Positions 57,369 through 64,000 of a DNA stretch of 64,000 nt are shown here, piece after piece. Position 1 is the first letter of the stretch, and the number at the start of each line of letters is the position of its first letter. Source of the stretch: a virus; IMG/VR virus record IMGVR_UViG_3300033571_013388, positions 1-64,000 of that record; one strand, 5' to 3'. The translations under genes were made by a program, and so were the position numbers. The notes beneath the pieces were generated by a model. The model saw only the letters and a list, made by a program, of their open reading frames with translations, did not search any database and was not told where the DNA came from.

Positions 57369-58418
57369 TTAAAAATTATTTTCTCTGTTTATTAGTTTTT
57401 TATAAGGTTCCAAAAAAGTAGAATATCTAAATTCACCTAGTGCCTTATCTAACCCATCTCTTTCCATCATACTAAAAACATTTTTAAGTTCTCTACCCGA
57501 TGAGTCAAGGGTCCCTTCGATTAAATGTTTTAATTCTCTTATTCCATCTTCAGTCATCATTGGTTTGCTTAGATTAACAAGGCGTTCATTTATTTCGTAA
57601 ATCTTTTCTTTTTGAACACCATCTGTAATCTTATTGATGATATTATCCAATATCTTAAGAGGTTTCTTTTTGTTTTCGATTCGTTCTAATTGTTGTTTCT
57701 CCGCATTTTCTATTATTTCGTTTAAAGTTACTTTTCTTTCTTTCAATTCTGGGAATAGTTTAACCAACGTATCTTCACCCAAACCTTTGATACCTTTAAT
57801 AGTATCTGAATTATCACCAATCATGATTTTCATAAGAACAGAATTATCTTGGTGGAAGCAAAAGTACGAAGAACAATTAGTCATGTCAACATATTCTTTC
57901 AAATCTAAGAAATAAATTCTAATATCATCAGATATCAATTGTAAAAAGTCACGGTCTGTTGATACGATGGTTATCTTTTCGTTTTGTTTTTTGTTTAGAC
58001 AATAGTATGCTATAAAGTCATCACTTTCAATGAATTCATGTTTAAGTTGTCTTACATACATTTCACTTAGATAATCCCATACCATCTTACGTTGCTTTAA
58101 TTCATCAATGTCGATTGGTTGAGTACCTGTAACGTAGTTTTTACCACGGCCACTCTTGTATGGTTCGTAAATTTCGTAACGTAGTTTTCCACTAAAATTA
58201 CCATCCCAGAATACATAAACTCTGTGATATAAATCTTCAATTAGAATTTTACGAAATATTGTCAAGAAAGAATACAATCCACCAATGTGTTCACCATTAC
58301 TGTTGTATTCGTTTTTGGCACCGAAATACCCTACTTTAAATAGGGCATTTCCGTCTACCAAAAGTGTGTTTTGTTGTTTTGCTATTTTTTCACCGTTACG
58401 AGGTGGTCTTTTATTCAC
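57369..58418 (-). CDS. 5'-3' exonuclease/flap endonuclease (T4 RNase H-like)
   Basis: This 349-aa member of the FEN family removes RNA primers and flaps. Acidic metal-binding motifs are visible: LLVDGNALFKVGY (Asp23), YVFWDGNFSGKLRYEIYEPYKSGR, FIESDDFIAYYCL, TIVSTDRDFLQLISD and IMIGDNSDTIKGIKGLGEDTL, where the helix-hairpin-helix follows. T4 RNase H is 305 aa. The start is a GTG (58416-58418), with a second GTG a few codons upstream out of frame; no internal Met is better placed. It lies 30 bases downstream of uvsX. Confidence 0.88.
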   Translation of the reverse strand: MNKRPPRNGEKIAKQQNTLLVDGNALFKVGYFGAKNEYNSNGEHIGGLYSFLTIFRKILIEDLYHRVYVFWDGNFSGKLRYEIYEPYKSGRGKNYVTGTQPIDIDELKQRKMVWDYLSEMYVRQLKHEFIESDDFIAYYCLNKKQNEKITIVSTDRDFLQLISDDIRIYFLDLKEYVDMTNCSSYFCFHQDNSVLMKIMIGDNSDTIKGIKGLGEDTLVKLFPELKERKVTLNEIIENAEKQQLERIENKKKPLKILDNIINKITDGVQKEKIYEINERLVNLSKPMMTEDGIRELKHLIEGTLDSSGRELKNVFSMMERDGLDKALGEFRYSTFLEPYKKLINRENNF

Positions 58419-58448
58419 GTATTCACGTTTAAAGGGTTAAACAATAGG

Positions 58449-59546
58449 TTAAGCCATCATATCTTCTCTGCTCAAACCAACTTCCTCTTTTTCAATGATA
58501 AAGTTGTCGTATTCAGTGTTTAGATGTGCTTTGATAAAATCTTTGTGTTCTTCTTTGTAGTCATTGATTTTATCTGGGTTCCAATATCCATGTGGAGTAG
58601 ATGCAATTTTGCCTTTTTGTTCGATACCATTAACTTGGTTCTTTTCACATCTAATCCTTGTTTCAACACCAAATTGAAACTCTTCACCAGATAATGTTGC
58701 TTTAAGTTTCTCAGTGCTATGTGTAAGAATACCGCCAAAGTGGAAGATAAGTCTTGGAGAGTAGAAGAATGCTTCACCGCCTTTGTGTTTGATAACTTTG
58801 TTTTCGTTATCCAACCATATTTGTTGTACAACAGCAAACGTAGCTGAATATGGAGCGTCTTCTCTTCTGGAAGCTGGAATTCTATAATTAATAAGAGATT
58901 TGAAGCATGTTGCCAAAGCACCAGCAGTCCATTGGTTGTTGGTTGTTTTGGATGTCGCTCCTTTGAAACAGTTTATAGAACCAACTGAATCCCAAAAGAA
59001 ACAAACATCTCTAGGTAATCTCTCTTCTTGTTGTGCATCCAAAATTGTATGCATATGTAGTGATATATCTTCAACTACTGGTTCATATCTTAATGGTTTT
59101 GTACCCATTTTACTATGCTGATGGTCATAACAAGCATACATTTTTAAAAGGTCTGGTCCTTGTAAAAAGATAAAATCACCACGATAATTTACTTCACCAG
59201 TTTCCTCATCAACGTATTCTTCAAATTGAACACCAATGTTTCTTGCATGAGTCCAGTTCCAGTTTCCTTCTGTTTCATAAATAATTGGTAGAGTTCCCAA
59301 TTTTTGACATCCAGCAACACCTTCATAAATCGCAGTAGATTTACCTGTATTTGAATACCCTCTAAAGCTAGTGAAATATCCGACAGGAATACCTGGAACC
59401 TTAACAGCATCGTGGAACGCTTCTGATAGGGGAATCCATGATAATTCTTTTTCTTTTACCGTAAAATTAAGTCCTTCAGTTTTTTTAAAATCTTCTAAAT
59501 TAAACTCTTTTTTTTCAATAGGTTTTTTACTAGGTTTTTTAGCCAT
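58449..59546 (-). CDS. uvsX: UvsX-like recombinase (RecA family)
   Basis: This strand-exchange protein has a P-loop GYSNTGKS at 63-70, Glu in PIIYETEGNWN, Walker B VCFFWDSVGSINCF and loop regions with TTNNQWTAGALATCFKSLINYRIP. T4 UvsX is about 390 aa; this copy is 365. Together with gp46/gp47 and gp32 it would drive recombination-dependent replication. The N-terminal 15 residues are highly basic (MAKKPSKKPIEKK). It is next to the gp32 gene, separated by a terminator. Confidence 0.92.
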   Translation of the reverse strand: MAKKPSKKPIEKKEFNLEDFKKTEGLNFTVKEKELSWIPLSEAFHDAVKVPGIPVGYFTSFRGYSNTGKSTAIYEGVAGCQKLGTLPIIYETEGNWNWTHARNIGVQFEEYVDEETGEVNYRGDFIFLQGPDLLKMYACYDHQHSKMGTKPLRYEPVVEDISLHMHTILDAQQEERLPRDVCFFWDSVGSINCFKGATSKTTNNQWTAGALATCFKSLINYRIPASRREDAPYSATFAVVQQIWLDNENKVIKHKGGEAFFYSPRLIFHFGGILTHSTEKLKATLSGEEFQFGVETRIRCEKNQVNGIEQKGKIASTPHGYWNPDKINDYKEEHKDFIKAHLNTEYDNFIIEKEEVGLSREDMMA

Positions 59547-59579
59547 TTTATTTTTTTTTTTATATTTGTTATTCTAGAA

Positions 59580-59610
59580 AAAAAAAGGTGATTTCTCACC
59601 TAATTTTTTT
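59580..59610 (-). terminator. Terminator after gp32
   Basis: GGTGA/TCACC stem between A7 and T7 runs. On the minus strand it ends the gp32 transcript upstream of uvsX, so uvsX may rely on read-through or on an unseen promoter. Confidence 0.7.
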
Positions 59611-59633
59611 TATATAAAACTCTAAATAGAATT

Positions 59634-59657
59634 ATTTACCATTCTAAAATGGTAAAT
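59634..59657 (-). other. Perfect inverted repeat spanning the gp32 stop codon
   Basis: Ten bases pair exactly around a four-base loop (59634-59643 with 59648-59657), with the TAG stop codon in the loop. In the mRNA it would form a hairpin covering the last codons of gp32 (DLPF) and the first bases after the stop. It is separate from the terminator at 59580-59610. Confidence 0.7.
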
Positions 59658-60546
59658 CATCTTCCTCTTCTTGACTTGAAGTCTCAATAGGTGCTGAAGC
59701 TGTCGGAGCTGACACAATACCAGCTTTAACATTTTCAACTCCCAAAGTCAATTCAGATTCCAATTCTTCTGTTTCTGAAGTTGTGCTGGTCAAAGAGGCT
59801 TTGTCAACAAATTTCTTTTCTTCAGAACTCCACACTGGTATACCGCCTTTTACGATGATTTCCAAATATTCGTAACTTCTTACTGAATAAACATCTTCCC
59901 AAGTTCTTGAGTCTGAAAGCCAAGCGTTTGCTTCTTCAGCGTTTTCTGAAAGAGGTGTTGGGTCAAGAGAAGCTACAGCAGAAACTACTGGTACATTGTT
60001 TTGGTTTCTGTTTATTGTCAACACAAGGTCACGACCAGTTTCTGGATGTGTAACATCTTTTTTAAGAGCGTTAAGAACACCAATTATTTTATCGTAAATA
60101 CCTTCTTTACGATAGTCATGGTTAAATCTCCAAAATTTAACACCCTCTTCTGGATGGTCTCTGTCAATAACTTTAACCACATACATCATTTTAGCACCGT
60201 ATTTCTTAGCTAACTCTTTATCAGACTCTCTACCAGTAGACAATAAAGCTTCACGTGCCTCACAAAACGGACACGCTTCACCTTTTTCATGTTTTAAACA
60301 AGGGAATGTTTTCCATTCGCCATCAACTTGAATCTTATGACCGTGCATTTCAACAAATGGAGAACCACCATTTGCACTAGGCAAAATTCTGATTTGTTTT
60401 GTTGCTGATTTCACACCTTCTTTAATGTAAGTGTTAAAGTAGTTTTTTAAGTCGTAAACCTTTTCTGTTTTCTTATCATACTTAGGTTTGTTGTTTGCTT
60501 CGTATTGTTCTAAAATAGCTAGCAAACTGTTTTTTTCATTACTCAT
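59644..60546 (-). CDS. Single-stranded DNA-binding protein (gp32-type)
   Basis: This 300-aa protein coats single-stranded DNA during replication and recombination. The zinc motif is His70-x12-Cys83-x8-Cys92-x2-Cys95 (GHKIQV ... FPCLKHEKGEACPFC), matching T4 gp32 (His-x12-Cys-x9-Cys-x2-Cys). The OB-fold core follows (KYGAKMMYVVKVIDRDHPEEGVKFWRF). The C-terminal tail is acidic and ends SSQEEEDDLPF, the form of the tip found in bacterial SSB (DDDIPF), which recruits host proteins. Expression is under tandem promoters at 60602 and 60675. A hairpin covers its stop codon. Confidence 0.92.
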   Translation of the reverse strand: MSNEKNSLLAILEQYEANNKPKYDKKTEKVYDLKNYFNTYIKEGVKSATKQIRILPSANGGSPFVEMHGHKIQVDGEWKTFPCLKHEKGEACPFCEAREALLSTGRESDKELAKKYGAKMMYVVKVIDRDHPEEGVKFWRFNHDYRKEGIYDKIIGVLNALKKDVTHPETGRDLVLTINRNQNNVPVVSAVASLDPTPLSENAEEANAWLSDSRTWEDVYSVRSYEYLEIIVKGGIPVWSSEEKKFVDKASLTSTTSETEELESELTLGVENVKAGIVSAPTASAPIETSSQEEEDDLPF

Positions 60547-60601
60547 TTTTGTTTGTTTTTAAATTTATATAGATGTTATTTTTTACTCTTTTTTTATACT
60601 A

Positions 60602-60631
60602 CAAATATACTAAAAATACTGAAAAAGTCAA
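60602..60631 (-). promoter_or_regulatory. Proximal gp32 promoter
   Basis: On the minus strand TTG, 19 bases, TATATTTG, about 55 bases before the gp32 ATG. The first of two tandem promoters. Confidence 0.7.
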
Positions 60632-60674
60632 GCATAATTTTATCCGTTTTCCTAGTATTTTAAGCTTATAAATG

Positions 60675-60705
60675 CAAATATACTACACTTTTTTAAATCA
60701 TGCAA
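60675..60705 (-). promoter_or_regulatory. Distal gp32 promoter
   Basis: On the minus strand TTG, 20 bases, TATATTTG, about 130 bases upstream of gp32. Two promoters in one 200-base spacer fit the high demand for gp32. Confidence 0.7.
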
Positions 60706-60723
60706 GTAGTCACACACAAAAAT

Positions 60724-60751
60724 AAAAAAAGCCCCAAAAAAAGGGGCCTTT
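60724..60751 (-). terminator. Terminator after the 256-aa acidic protein
   Basis: GGCCCC/GGGGC-type stem with A7/T7 runs; minus-strand T7 directly follows the stem. It starts three bases past the stop at 60754. Confidence 0.8.
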
Positions 60752-60753
60752 AT

Positions 60754-61524
60754 TTAAATTTCTTCTTCTTCATAATCTGGAAGGTCATCCTCAGTATACG
60801 GATTTTCTGGAATTGAAAACGATTTTTTTACTGATGCATCACTATAAGTAGAGTCTACATCACCCTTTGTTAAAACATATTCTTTTGGTTTATTAGACGT
60901 ACCCATGACATCATACATACCTTCTTTATCAGCCCAATAATCACTTAATTTTTGATTAAAAGGGTATGAATGAAGAGACCTCATTTCCAATTTTTCAACT
61001 GGTGTTGGGTTTCTTTTTATTATTTCTTGTTCTAACCCTTCTATTTTATTGGTAATGTCAGTCATATTAGCAACACGTGATTCTAAGTCAGCTAATTTTT
61101 GAAGCAACATTTCGGTATTTTTTGTCGCAGCATCAGCCGCTTTTTTAGCCTCTTCGGAACCTTTAACAATAGATGTTACATCAACTTCTACTTCATCAGA
61201 TGGTTGTTCTTCAGCTGGAGCTTCTTCATCAGATGGTTGTTCTTCAGCTGGAGCCTCCTCATCTGGCAAATCTGTAATTTCTTCATCACCAGATGGTTCA
61301 TCTACACCTAGGTCAGACGCAACATTATCGGCAGCAGCACCTATTTCGTCTTCTGGAGCTAAATCAGTTGGTTCTTCTTCGGCTTCATCCATAGTATCCC
61401 CTAGAATTAGGTTTTTGAATTCTGGAATTTCTTTCTTCTCTTGATAAAAGTCGTATTCCAACAAAAGTTTAAACCTATTTTGTTCTTCTTTTAATAAATT
61501 AACGTCAAATTTAGTTTTTTTCAT
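60754..61524 (-). CDS. Acidic, coiled-coil virion/scaffold-type protein (256 aa)
   Basis: The N terminus (MKKTKFDVNLLKEEQNRFKLLLEY) is basic and helical and contains an L-K-E cleavage-type site. A long Glu/Asp/Pro/Ala-rich segment follows (about 45-115), including two exact copies of EEAPAEEQPSD. A coiled coil (ATKNTEMLLQKLADLESRVANMTDITNKIEGLEQEI, about 133-168) leads to a short domain with NQKLSDYWADKEGMYDVMG and an acidic end. Scaffold- or core-like composition is clear, but no family was recognised. It stands upstream of the terminator at 60724 and follows small unknown genes. Confidence 0.55.
   Translation of the reverse strand: MKKTKFDVNLLKEEQNRFKLLLEYDFYQEKKEIPEFKNLILGDTMDEAEEEPTDLAPEDEIGAAADNVASDLGVDEPSGDEEITDLPDEEAPAEEQPSDEEAPAEEQPSDEVEVDVTSIVKGSEEAKKAADAATKNTEMLLQKLADLESRVANMTDITNKIEGLEQEIIKRNPTPVEKLEMRSLHSYPFNQKLSDYWADKEGMYDVMGTSNKPKEYVLTKGDVDSTYSDASVKKSFSIPENPYTEDDLPDYEEEEI
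61193..61258 (-). repeat. Tandem 33-base repeat in the acidic protein
   Basis: Two adjacent 33-base units (61193-61225 and 61226-61258), nearly identical, encode the 11-residue repeat EEAPAEEQPSD. In frame; probably variable in copy number. Confidence 0.85.
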
Positions 61525-61745
61525 TAGAATAATAATTGTCTTCCATCTTCTGTTATTATTTTCTTGTTGATTCTTTCAACAATACTCTTATCACCTTTTA
61601 TAATGCAAACACCAGAACTGCAATCTAGATTTGAGTCTTGATTGTTTTCCAACATTGAATCTAGAGCATTTATAAGGTCTTCAGATTTTTTTTTAGTTTG
61701 GTCAAGTTTTTTATTTGAATTTTCCATAACTTTCGTTTTTAACAT
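61524..61745 (-). CDS. Small hypothetical protein with a Cys pair (67-73 aa)
   Basis: No known family. It has a helical N-terminal half (NKKLDQTKKKSEDLINALDSMLENN), a short CSSGVC pair with six-residue spacing and a C-terminal KGDKSIVERINKKIITEDGRQLLF. The start is either 61745 or the ATG at 61727 (MENSNKK); a GATATTTATA element lies just upstream. It overlaps the acidic protein by one base. Confidence 0.5.
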   Translation of the reverse strand: MLKTKVMENSNKKLDQTKKKSEDLINALDSMLENNQDSNLDCSSGVCIIKGDKSIVERINKKIITEDGRQLLF

Positions 61746-61776
61746 TGTTATCTTTAATATAAATATCTCAAATGTA

Positions 61777-62178
61777 TTAAAAAATCCTCTGAATATTGAA
61801 AACCCCTAGTTCTTGACCATTTAATAAAATAATCTTATCTTGATATTCTGACCAATCAATTTTATAGGACTTATAATCAATATTTCCATTATCTACACCG
61901 ACTTTTAAATCAATCAATTTGTTTAACGCATTTATAGTGTATAGGGCGTTACCTTTCTTATGAATAGGTACTGCGTTTGGAAATAAATCTTTTAAGTTTA
62001 TTTTTTTGTCTTTATCTACCTTAAATTTAAATGTCATTATTACCTTTGATTCATCATCTAAATTTTTGTAACAAAAAACCTTATCCTTCGTTATTGAAAA
62101 TTTGGCTTCCAAATAACTAATAAACCAATCAATTCTCTCTGGGAATATGAATGACGCTAGAAGAATCGTTTTGTCCAT
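61777..62178 (-). CDS. Hypothetical protein (133 aa)
   Basis: No named family. The protein begins DKTILLASFIFPERIDWFISYLEAKFSITKDKVFCY, then has a middle FKFKVDKDKKINLKDLFPNAVPIHKKGNALYTINALNKLID and ends in a Lys/Ile/Tyr-rich stretch. This 'FPNAVPIHKKGNxLYTINALNKLI' pattern reads as a small alpha/beta protein that may be shared by T4-like phages, but I cannot name it. Its start lies 50 bases inside the upstream gene, so translation is probably coupled. Confidence 0.6.
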   Translation of the reverse strand: MDKTILLASFIFPERIDWFISYLEAKFSITKDKVFCYKNLDDESKVIMTFKFKVDKDKKINLKDLFPNAVPIHKKGNALYTINALNKLIDLKVGVDNGNIDYKSYKIDWSEYQDKIILLNGQELGVFNIQRIF

Positions 62179-62791
62179 TTTTTATAGAATATAAGTATGG
62201 TGCAAATCTAATATTACCGTTTAGATAATTTATGCATTTTTTATATTCTATAAGTATCTCGTTTTCCCCCAAAAATACATTACTGCTGGCTTTTATCTTA
62301 TCTTTTATTTTGCCTGAGTCAAAGCCAATATATTTTAATAACTTTAAATCAATACCAAATATAAAATTTTCAGAATAAAGATACAACATCTCACCATGTT
62401 CGTATGTTACTATGTTTGGTAAAGACTTTATTTTTCTTATTATCTTAACCATTGTTTTGCCCCTATATTGAATAGGGTCAACAAACACATAAACAACCTT
62501 ATCTGTAAATTCTTTATAGACTTTATTCACAAACCAAACCAAATCTTCATCATGTTTATCCCTTTTTTCGGTTCTTTTAAATGTCCAATAAAAATTATCA
62601 TCAAGCTTAACATCAGTTATGTCAAAATCTGGATATTGTTTTGATACGTAATCATAGCCTACTATAAGCGTTGGTAAACCACTTATAATAGAATCAATTG
62701 AGTTAACGATGTTAAAGTCATCTGGTACATTTACCTTGGTTGTTGTAACTATATTGGCCACCATATCACGCAAAGGTATTAAAAAAAACAT
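62129..62791 (-). CDS. Hypothetical protein (220 aa)
   Basis: No named family. The protein has a mixed alpha/beta composition (IVNSIDSIISGLPTLIVGYDYVSKQYPDFDITDVKL, FYWTFKRTEKRDKHDEDLVWFVNKVYKEFTDKVVYVFVDPIQYRGKTMVKII) and a C-terminal LGENEILIEYKKCINYLNG. No membrane segment or signal. The actual start may be the Met at residue 10 (MVANIVTT). It lies 14 bases downstream of the hub gene and overlaps the next gene by 50 bases. Confidence 0.6.
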   Translation of the reverse strand: MFFLIPLRDMVANIVTTTKVNVPDDFNIVNSIDSIISGLPTLIVGYDYVSKQYPDFDITDVKLDDNFYWTFKRTEKRDKHDEDLVWFVNKVYKEFTDKVVYVFVDPIQYRGKTMVKIIRKIKSLPNIVTYEHGEMLYLYSENFIFGIDLKLLKYIGFDSGKIKDKIKASSNVFLGENEILIEYKKCINYLNGNIRFAPYLYSIKNGQNDSSSVIHIPREN

Positions 62792-62805
62792 TATAAAAAA
62801 ATTTA

Positions 62806-64000
62806 TTATCTATTTTTAGCATTTTCATAACTAAATTTTATTTTTTTATTTGGATTTAAATTTTCCCACGTTTTAATTAAAGCTTTAGCTACGTCTAAAG
62901 CACAAAATTTAGCACTAGCTGAATTATTTGCAACATCACCATACAAAGAAGTTATTTGATAATAACCACCACCATTTTGGTATTTTTTGGCAATATCTAC
63001 ATTAGGACCAAAATATGTTGGCATAGACGCAAACTCTAAAGCTAAATCTGTTATTGCTTTTTGTAAATCTAATTCATTGCCATCGCCTTTAAAATAATTT
63101 ATTAAACCTTTTCTATAACCAGCACCATCAATTATTAACCAAATACCAGCTTTTTCTTGTTTTTCTGAATTAAAAATGTCATTTTTAGAAAAACCTAAAT
63201 TTTCAACCATAGCTTTAAATGTTTCTGGTATTAATTGGTATTTTCCAACAGCAAAAATCCTGTCTTCGTTTCCTTTTGGTAAATTTTGTAAATCCATTAT
63301 TTGTTTAATAGTAAATGTTGATGGTTTGTAATTTTTAATGCCAGAGCTACCAGCATTTCCTGTGTTATAAGCATCATAACTTTTGCTCCCGCTTTCAACA
63401 TTTGCTACCAAATCTCTTATTGGTTTTGTAGCGGTTAATTTAGGAACCAAAGTATCATTTAATGCTAAATCAGTTTTAATTGAGCCAACATTAAAATCAC
63501 CGCATTTAAATGATTCTGTTGGTTGAACCCAACCACCTAATGAACCTAACGGTCTAGTTGCTTCTGAAGGGTTTATATTTGCAGCATCTATAGTATCAAT
63601 CAATGACATATATAAATCACCAGCTTCAAATATTGGAGTTACTGGTTTCCTTAATCTACTACCTGTAAAACTAGTAGTCATATGATTAGGTTTTATACTA
63701 TGTTTAACTTTAGTAATAACATAAGCACCATGAAACATTGGTATATTTTCCAATTGAAAATACATCATTGGTTGAATCATAGCATTACCCATCATTTCAA
63801 CTTCAACCTTATAACTTCTAGTAGAATAAACATTGTAAATATTTTGACCAGCTAAAGTTCTGTATGTTTCAGCACCTTTTTGAGATATGTCATCCATTAT
63901 TTGTAAAGACTCTGCTGTTTCGGCAAATTCACTTTGGTCTAAAGTAATATCTTTAAAAATATTTTGATTTTGTTGTCCAAACCTTACTCTAAAAAAAACA
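62806..64000 (-). CDS. Baseplate hub protein with C-terminal lysozyme-like domain (5' end outside window)
   Basis: The reading frame is open to the right edge, upstream of the first Met (63897). It continues FFRVRFGQQNQNIFKDITLD..., so the true N terminus lies beyond the window. The visible N-terminal part has IYNVYSTRSYKVEVEMMGNAMIQPMMYFQLENIPMFHGAYVITKVKHSI, typical of hub proteins that carry the tail tip. The C-terminal ~200 residues resemble lytic transglycosylase/muramidase domains: IRDLVANVESGSKSYDAYNTGN with a probable catalytic Glu, and RIFAVGKYQLIPETFKAMVENLGF. It would locally open peptidoglycan during injection, a counterpart to the T4 gp5/gp27 hub. Confidence 0.75.
   Translation of the reverse strand, partial: VFFRVRFGQQNQNIFKDITLDQSEFAETAESLQIMDDISQKGAETYRTLAGQNIYNVYSTRSYKVEVEMMGNAMIQPMMYFQLENIPMFHGAYVITKVKHSIKPNHMTTSFTGSRLRKPVTPIFEAGDLYMSLIDTIDAANINPSEATRPLGSLGGWVQPTESFKCGDFNVGSIKTDLALNDTLVPKLTATKPIRDLVANVESGSKSYDAYNTGNAGSSGIKNYKPSTFTIKQIMDLQNLPKGNEDRIFAVGKYQLIPETFKAMVENLGFSKNDIFNSEKQEKAGIWLIIDGAGYRKGLINYFKGDGNELDLQKAITDLALEFASMPTYFGPNVDIAKKYQNGGGYYQITSLYGDVANNSASAKFCALDVAKALIKTWENLNPNKKIKFSYENAKNR

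Overview
The window is a contiguous piece of a large, AT-rich, T4-like contractile-tailed bacteriophage (myovirus) that almost certainly infects a member of the Bacteroidota, most likely a flavobacterium. The T4-like assignment rests on a replication and recombination set (gp46/gp47 nuclease, gp61-type primase, gp41-type helicase, UvsX, gp32, RNase H-like exonuclease, NrdA/NrdB) combined with gp25, gp6, tube-like and hub-like tail proteins. The Bacteroidota host is inferred from four signs. The promoters are of the TTG-N19/20-TAnnTTTG type rather than -35/-10. A lipoprotein carries the Bacteroidota surface-export signal. There is an Hc1-type histone-like protein and a Bacteroidota-style primary sigma factor. 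Fibre proteins contain SprB-like repeats. Nearly all genes run on the minus strand; only six (880, 4277, 8043, 10776 and 26651, plus none of the structural genes) form isolated plus-strand exceptions, five in all.

Layout from left to right. 1-1530: RNA locus with an initiator-type tRNA, a tRNA-like element, a hairpin-rich stretch, a 28-residue Cys-rich peptide and a complete tmRNA. 1534-4218: ClpP protease, three small genes and DnaJ. 4277-6408: a plus-strand unknown gene, a tail-tube-like protein and small genes. 6455-9237: a Ro60/TROVE-vWA gene split in two by a GIY-YIG endonuclease insertion, with a candidate structured RNA next to it. 9323-12996: surface lipoprotein, NUDIX hydrolase, membrane proteins, histone-like protein and unknowns. 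13044-20431: lysis and internal-protein region with a GH19 endolysin, amidase, spanin-like pair and large acidic proteins. 20485-28762: sigma factor and recombination/replication genes. 28807-52186: late structural block of tail-fibre and baseplate proteins. 52292-60546: ribonucleotide reductase and the replisome. 60754-64000: acidic protein, small genes and a baseplate hub with a lysozyme-like domain that runs off the right edge.

How it fits together. Early and middle transcription appears to use host-type promoters, found upstream of the tRNAs, tmRNA, DnaJ, lipoprotein, sigma factor, primase and gp32. The phage sigma factor may redirect polymerase. A tmRNA and a ClpP lie side by side and could form a phage-encoded ribosome-rescue and proteolysis module. 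Several proteins, including a NUDIX hydrolase and a GNAT acetyltransferase, begin with a short basic/hydrophobic leader ending in (I/L)-x-E. This resembles the T4 capsid-targeting sequence and suggests they may be packaged in the head and injected. All functional statements are from reading the sequence; no database search was run.
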